Shown: in pieces, positions 5,972-9,034 of the stretch
How the letters are laid out: every line of letters begins with the position of its first letter
Position numbering within the stretch: the stretch's first letter is position 1
Assembly (NCBI GenBank): GCA_035317605.1
Contig: DATHGT010000288.1
Span: forward strand, 1-9,034
Reading direction: 5' to 3'
Length of the DNA: 9,034 bases
DNA from: DATHGT01 sp035317605
GTDB taxonomy: Bacteria; Methylomirabilota; Methylomirabilia; Rokubacteriales; CSP1-6
Translations under genes and position numbers: made by a program
The notes under the pieces: generated by a model
The model's input: only the letters and a program-made list of their open reading frames with translations
What the model was told of the DNA's origin: nothing
Databases searched by the model: none

Positions 5972-6238
5972 ATGAAGCAGCTTGCGGCCGCAAAATTCAA
6001 AGCCCAGTGCCTGGCTCTGCTCGACCATATCGATCCGGACGGCATCGTCATCACCAAGCACGGCCGGCCCGTGGCGAAACTCGTGCCGGTGGGCTCGGCG
6101 CCGATCGACCTCATCGGCAGCCTCAAGGGCAAACTGAACATCAAGGGCGACATTCTGTCGACCGGAGTGCGATGGGATGCTGAATCTCGACACCCACGTC
6201 CTGCTGCACGCGCTCGGCGGCGAGCTCACCGCCGCTGA
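5972..6238 (+). CDS. Type II toxin-antitoxin system antitoxin, Phd/YefM-like
   Basis: The product has 88 residues. The first 70 are typical of the Phd/YefM fold: MKQLAAAKFKAQCLALLDHI forms the N-terminal DNA-binding part, and GIVITKHGRPVAKLVPV (24-40) carries the conserved ITKxGxPVAxL signature. A C-terminal toxin-neutralising region ends near RWDAES (67-72). Such antitoxins bind their own promoter and wrap around the toxin. The remaining tail (73-88) is arginine-rich, translated from the overlapping toxin gene in another frame, and does not look like antitoxin sequence. The 62-bp overlap with the toxin gene is far longer than the few bases usual for these pairs. If codon 73 (CGA, 6188-6190) were TGA, the protein would end after RWDAES. 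That T would be silent in the toxin (CTC to CTT, Leu), so a lost stop is plausible. The family call is strong; the C-terminus is doubtful. Confidence 0.88.
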   Translation: MKQLAAAKFKAQCLALLDHIDPDGIVITKHGRPVAKLVPVGSAPIDLIGSLKGKLNIKGDILSTGVRWDAESRHPRPAARARRRAHRR

Positions 6239-6539
6239 GTCACGGCTGTTGTCCGGAGACGCGTGGAGCATCTGTCCCATCGTGCTCTGGGAGATCGGAA
6301 AGCTGGCCGAACTTGGCCGGATCGATCTCGACCTGAATGATCGCGAACTGCAGCGCATGCTCGCACGCGTTCACGTCTGGCCGATCACGCTGGAGGTGTG
6401 TCGAGCCATCCGGACCCTCGACTTTCGGGGGGACCCCGCCGACGAACTCATCGCGGCGACAAGCGTCGCTCACGACGTCCCCCTGATCACGCGCGATCGA
6501 AGGATGCGACGCTCTCGACGCGTGCCGCTGGCCCGGTAA
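6177..6539 (+). CDS. vapC: PIN-domain toxin, VapC family ribonuclease
   Basis: The product has 120 residues, normal for VapC toxins. These are Mg-dependent endoribonucleases that cut tRNA or rRNA and stop growth when the antitoxin is lost. The acidic PIN residues are visible: D5 in LNLDTHVLL, E39 in IVLWEIGKL, D86 and D89 in GDPADELIAAT, and a late D107 in LITRDRRM. The active site therefore looks intact. The ATG at 6177 is the only sensible start; GGAG at 6164-6167, inside the antitoxin gene, can serve as its ribosome binding site. It is the second gene of the antitoxin-toxin operon and is translationally coupled through a 62-bp overlap. The next gene downstream is convergent, with only a 27-base gap. 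Targets cannot be read from sequence. Confidence 0.9.
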   Translation: MLNLDTHVLLHALGGELTAAESRLLSGDAWSICPIVLWEIGKLAELGRIDLDLNDRELQRMLARVHVWPITLEVCRAIRTLDFRGDPADELIAATSVAHDVPLITRDRRMRRSRRVPLAR

Positions 6540-6566
6540 GCCCAGTCGCGCCAAACCCTCCCCGGT

Positions 6567-7322
6567 TCAGGGATAGTTCGGGGGGCGCTTTTCCAGGAAG
6601 GCGCGAATGCCTTCCTGGAAGTGTTCGCTGGCGCGGACGCGGTTGCCGAGCTGTTGTTCGAGGGCTTCGCGGGAGTGGGCGTGGTCGGCGATGGTCGCGC
6701 TGATCTGCTCCTTGACGGCCTGCACGGCGGTGGGGCTGTTGGCGGCGATGGTCTCCGCGGTCTCCAGCGCCCACGGCATCAGCGCGTCGACGGGCAGCAC
6801 GCGGTTGACGAGACCGATCCGCGCGGCCTCGTGGGCGTCGATCAGCTTGGCGGTCAGCAACAGCTCCATGGCGTGGACGTAGCCGATCTGCTGGACGAGC
6901 TTCACGGTGGCGCCGCCGAACGGGTAGATCGACCAGCGGACCTCGGGGAGACCGAAGCGGGCGTGCGGGGCCGCCGCGCGGATGTCGGTCGACAGCAGCA
7001 GCTCGACGCCGCCGCCGATGCAGTCGCCGTTGACGGCGGCCACGATCGGCTTGGTGTACGTCCGGTTCTTCAGGAGCGCGTCGTTGACGATGCGCGCGGT
7101 CTCTGGACCGGCCGAGAGGTCGCCGCTCACGTCGGCGCCCGCGCTGAACGCGCGCTCCCCCGCTCCCGTGAGCACGATGCAGCGACACGGTCCCCGTTCG
7201 AGCGTCTCCCACAGGCGCGCCAGGTCCGCCATCATCGCCCGCGTCATCGCGTTGCGACGCGGCTGATTGTCGATGGTCACGACCACGATGTGAGCCCCGT
7301 GGTCGCGCACGCGAATTTCCAC
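6567..7322 (-). CDS. Enoyl-CoA hydratase/isomerase (crotonase) family protein
   Basis: The product has 251 residues, the usual crotonase length. The family binds acyl-CoA in an oxyanion hole; hydratases add water across an enoyl-CoA double bond using two glutamates. Seen here are AFSAGADVSG (59-68) and NGDCIGGGVELLLSTDIR (98-115) for the oxyanion hole. E107 in GGGVEL and E127 in RFGLPEVRW stand where the two catalytic glutamates of classical enoyl-CoA hydratase lie, so true hydratase activity is plausible. The C-terminus (FLEKRPPNYP) is a typical crotonase end. The open frame continues far upstream, but that part is a shadow of the preceding gene. The start is taken as GTG at 7320-7322, eight bases after the stop of the quinone oxidoreductase-like gene. 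No strong Shine-Dalgarno is seen, so translation is probably coupled. The exact acyl substrate is unknown. Confidence 0.93.
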   Translation of the reverse strand: MEIRVRDHGAHIVVVTIDNQPRRNAMTRAMMADLARLWETLERGPCRCIVLTGAGERAFSAGADVSGDLSAGPETARIVNDALLKNRTYTKPIVAAVNGDCIGGGVELLLSTDIRAAAPHARFGLPEVRWSIYPFGGATVKLVQQIGYVHAMELLLTAKLIDAHEAARIGLVNRVLPVDALMPWALETAETIAANSPTAVQAVKEQISATIADHAHSREALEQQLGNRVRASEHFQEGIRAFLEKRPPNYP

Positions 7323-7330
7323 GATGCCGC

Positions 7331-8311
7331 TCAGAGAAGGTTCGGCATGACGACGAGTTTGCCGTGGGCCTTGCGATCGGTGAGCAGGCGGATGGCCTCG
7401 ATGCTCTTCTCGAGGGGCAGGCGATGGGTCACGCAGGGGGCGAGCTTTCCCGCCCCGTACCAGGCGGCCAGCTCTTCCACCGAGCGGCCGAGCTTGTCGG
7501 GCGCGTGCCAGCGGAAATAGCGAAGCGAGGAGCCGAGCGCGGAGCGGTGCTTGACCAGCAATCGATTGGCGGGGATCTGCGGGACTCCGCCCACGAAGCC
7601 AATCAGGAGAATTCGTCCGCCCCAGCCCAACGACGACAGCGCGGCGTCGAAGAGATCGCCGCCGACGGGATCGAAGCACACGTCGGCGCCCTGGCCGTCG
7701 GTCAGCGCCATCACGCGCTCGGTGAGGTTCTCGCTCGCGTAGTTGACGAGGGCATCGGCGCCGCGCTCCCGCGCCGCCGCCAGCTTCTCGGCGGTGCTGG
7801 CGCCGGCGATCACGCGCGCGCCCAGCGCCTTGCCGATCTCGACCGCGGTCAGCCCGACGCCGCCGGCGGCGCCGAGCACGAGCAGGGTCTCGCCCGGCTC
7901 GAGCCGCGCCTGCCAGCGAAGGGCGACGTGACTGGAGAGATACGCGATCGGAAACGCCCCGGCCTCGTCGAACGGCATCGCCTTCGGGATGGCGAACGTC
8001 TCGACCTCGTCGGCGACGGCCTGCTCGGCGAACCCACCGTAAGCGAGGATCGCCATGACCCGATCGCCCGGCCGATAGCGCGTGACCCCGTCTCCGCAGC
8101 GCGCGACCACGCCCGCCGTCTCCAGCCCGGGACTGAACGGCAGCGGCGGCTTGGTCTGGTACTTCCCGGCCACCATGAGCGCGTCGGCGTAGTTGACCCC
8201 GCTGGCTTCGACGTCGATCACGACCTGGCCGGGCCCGGGTGTCGGCGACGCGACATCGTCCACGACCAGATCGTCCACCGCCCCCCACGCCCGACACATC
8301 ACCGCCCGCAT
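7331..8311 (-). CDS. NADPH:quinone oxidoreductase-like protein (zinc-independent MDR family)
   Basis: The product has 326 residues, matching the quinone oxidoreductase group of the medium-chain dehydrogenase/reductase family (about 325). It has a GroES-like N-terminal domain with SGVNYADALMVAGKY (37-51) and PGLETAGVV (61-69). The Rossmann NADPH-binding domain carries LVLGAAGGVGLTAVEIGKAL (144-163). Catalytic zinc cysteines are absent, as expected for this subgroup. Members reduce quinones, or the double bond of enones and some enoyl-CoAs. Being first in an operon with an enoyl-CoA hydratase, an enoyl-thioester reductase role is possible but only inferred. The ATG at 8309-8311 is chosen because GGGGAG lies seven bases upstream; an ATG at 8356 would add 15 unlikely residues. 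Confidence 0.92.
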   Translation of the reverse strand: MRAVMCRAWGAVDDLVVDDVASPTPGPGQVVIDVEASGVNYADALMVAGKYQTKPPLPFSPGLETAGVVARCGDGVTRYRPGDRVMAILAYGGFAEQAVADEVETFAIPKAMPFDEAGAFPIAYLSSHVALRWQARLEPGETLLVLGAAGGVGLTAVEIGKALGARVIAGASTAEKLAAARERGADALVNYASENLTERVMALTDGQGADVCFDPVGGDLFDAALSSLGWGGRILLIGFVGGVPQIPANRLLVKHRSALGSSLRYFRWHAPDKLGRSVEELAAWYGAGKLAPCVTHRLPLEKSIEAIRLLTDRKAHGKLVVMPNLL

Positions 8312-8354
8312 CAGCACGCTCCCCGACACGAGATCGCACCGTTCATGAGGGCGC

Positions 8355-8360
8355 ATTCTA
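8355..8360 (-). promoter_or_regulatory. Possible -10 box of the quinone oxidoreductase / enoyl-CoA hydratase operon
   Basis: TAGAAT on the minus strand matches TATAAT at 5 of 6 positions. It would start transcription about 37 bases before the oxidoreductase ATG, keeping the GGGGAG ribosome binding site in the leader. No convincing -35 box is found 16-18 bp upstream, so this is a weak call. Confidence 0.3.
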
Positions 8361-8444
8361 CTGCGGCACGCGCGGTCATCGTTCAGGGGTTTCGTTGCGA
8401 TTCGAGTGCGGGCTTGGGGGATGCGGTGAGAGAGAGAGGGTTTG

Positions 8445-8470
8445 GAAGGGGGGGCAGGAGCCCCCCCTCC
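8445..8470 (-). terminator. G/C-rich hairpin, probable terminator of the small exported protein gene
   Basis: Seven G (8448-8454) and seven C (8461-8467) face each other across a six-base loop. The arms extend to 8445 and 8470 with one mismatch. The hairpin starts 14 bases past the stop codon of the minus-strand gene that ends at 8484. The tract after it on the minus strand is only weakly T-rich (TTCCAAACCC), so termination may be partial or factor-assisted. It also separates that gene from the quinone oxidoreductase operon downstream. Confidence 0.55.
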
Positions 8471-8483
8471 GAGTGAAGCTTTA

Positions 8484-8807
8484 CTAGTCGGTCTGCATGC
8501 TGTTGAGGTCCATCCCGTACGACGGACCCCAGTTGGTCGTGCCGCGCTCCTCGGAGCCGATGCCGCGGGGCTCGAGGTCGGAGGCGACGTTCTTGCCGCC
8601 CTCGGTCTGGTACATCGCGCGCACCTGATCGCCAGGCGTGATGGTGGTGAGCTGGCGGTCCGACACGGACAGCTTGGTGCCGTCGTCGAGGACGATCGAA
8701 TGATCGGCGCGATCGATGGACTTCACGGTGCCCTTCACTTCGTCAGCGGCGGCGGTCAGCGTGGCGGTCACTAGCAGCGCGGCGGCGATTCCCAGTACCT
8801 TCTTCAT
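8484..8807 (-). CDS. Small exported protein, DUF1344-like
   Basis: The product has 107 residues. Residues 1-21 form a signal peptide: KK at the start, then a hydrophobic core GIAAALLVTATL, and an A-A-A site before DEV, so the mature protein is likely periplasmic. The rest is a short beta-rich domain: VKGTVKSIDRADHSIVLDDG (24-43), then ITPGDQVRAMYQTEGGKNVA, with a polar tail. Small periplasmic DUF1344-type proteins share this G-T-[VI]-K-S-[IV]-D ... LDDG ... GD-x-V-x-x-Y layout; their function is unknown. The ATG at 8805-8807 is chosen over one 12 codons upstream because it has a strong GGAGG (8813-8817) and starts a clean signal peptide. The family assignment is from memory of the pattern and is moderate; secretion is well supported. 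Confidence 0.82.
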   Translation of the reverse strand: MKKVLGIAAALLVTATLTAAADEVKGTVKSIDRADHSIVLDDGTKLSVSDRQLTTITPGDQVRAMYQTEGGKNVASDLEPRGIGSEERGTTNWGPSYGMDLNSMQTD

Positions 8808-8998
8808 GATTTCCTCCGTTTGAGTTCGGGTGGTCGATCTCATTTTCGCTGTTGTGCTAAAGCACGTGGCATGCCGAACGTGGTCGTGATACGAACGCTT
8901 GTGTTTTCAGGTGGTTACTGGGGTGGGCAGATGTGCTTCGTGGCCGGCTACTGTGGCGAAGCGCCGCACCGGTGAGGCGGGATGGTCGCGGCCGCCCG
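8808..8998. other. Intergenic spacer with no convincing gene
   Basis: This 191-bp stretch separates the small exported protein gene from the gene entering at the right edge. It holds the exported gene's ribosome binding site, the short inverted repeat at 8854-8865, and a 14-codon plus-strand open frame at 8931-8975 with no good ribosome binding site. I find no clear promoter pair and no strong terminator. A GCGGG/CCCGC pair just past the right-edge gene's stop is too short and lacks a T tract. Confidence 0.6.
8854..8865. promoter_or_regulatory. Short inverted repeat upstream of the exported protein gene
   Basis: GTGCT-AA-AGCAC is a perfect 5-2-5 inverted repeat about 47 bases upstream of the start codon of the minus-strand gene. 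The position suits an operator near its promoter, but no matching -10/-35 pair or regulator gene supports this. Confidence 0.2.
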
Positions 8999-9034
8999 CT
9001 ATTTCGGCAGCCGGCGCTCCAGACCGAAGTCGCT
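8999..9034 (-). CDS. C-terminal end of a gene entering from the right edge, unidentified
   Basis: Eleven codons ending SDFGLERRLPK and a TAG stop are open to the window edge on the minus strand. The same-strand neighbours and GC-rich codon choice make a real gene end plausible. The fragment is too short to name a family, and with only 11 codons chance openness cannot be excluded. Confidence 0.4.
   Translation of the reverse strand, partial: SDFGLERRLPK

Noticed and set aside
5339..6358. 339-residue minus-strand open frame across the membrane protein and antitoxin genes
   Set aside because: It is antisense to two well-supported genes and has Arg/His-rich shadow composition with no domain.
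7323..8339. Upstream part of a 590-residue minus-strand frame, suggesting a fusion to the enoyl-CoA hydratase
   Set aside because: That portion is a low-complexity Arg-rich shadow of the quinone oxidoreductase-like gene. The hydratase homology begins right at the GTG at 7322.

Overview
The window is a GC-rich, gene-dense piece of a free-living bacterial chromosome. The mix of a luciferase-like (LLM) flavin oxidoreductase, acyl-CoA ligase, enoyl-CoA hydratase and quinone-oxidoreductase-like genes, with strong GC bias at third codon positions, suits an uncultivated soil or subsurface lineage. Rokubacteria/Methylomirabilota or a deltaproteobacterium-like group would fit. That placement is inference from gene style; no marker gene is present.

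Left part (1-2555): an LLM-class flavin-dependent oxidoreductase runs off the left edge on the minus strand. It is divergent from a complete 12-TM MFS drug:H+ antiporter-like transporter on the plus strand. A small single-TM protein follows, with a promoter placed so that its mRNA would be leaderless. Middle (2542-5219): a Gfo/Idh/MocA-type oxidoreductase on the minus strand overlaps the small gene tail to tail. It is divergent, with a 32-bp gap, from a complete class I acyl-CoA synthetase on the plus strand.

Centre right (5220-6539): a 186-residue inner-membrane protein with two TM helices, a HAMP-like segment and a C-terminal Sm-like barrel is preceded by three tandem 9-bp Shine-Dalgarno-like repeats. 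Next comes a type II toxin-antitoxin pair (Phd/YefM-like antitoxin, PIN/VapC toxin) with a leaderless-type promoter and an unusually long gene overlap. Right part (6567-9034), all on the minus strand: a two-gene operon of a zinc-independent quinone oxidoreductase-like MDR enzyme and an enoyl-CoA hydratase; a small exported DUF1344-like protein with a G/C hairpin terminator; and the last 11 codons of a gene entering from the right edge.

The enzymes form a loose theme of acyl-CoA and redox metabolism: ligase activates an acid, crotonase hydrates an enoyl-CoA, and MDR and LLM enzymes carry out redox steps. They are separate transcription units and no single pathway can be proven. I see no CRISPR array, tRNA, rRNA, insertion sequence or phage gene. 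The least ordinary items are the HAMP/Sm-like membrane protein, the overprinted antitoxin tail, and the two SD-less genes with promoters exactly one -10 spacing from their start codons.
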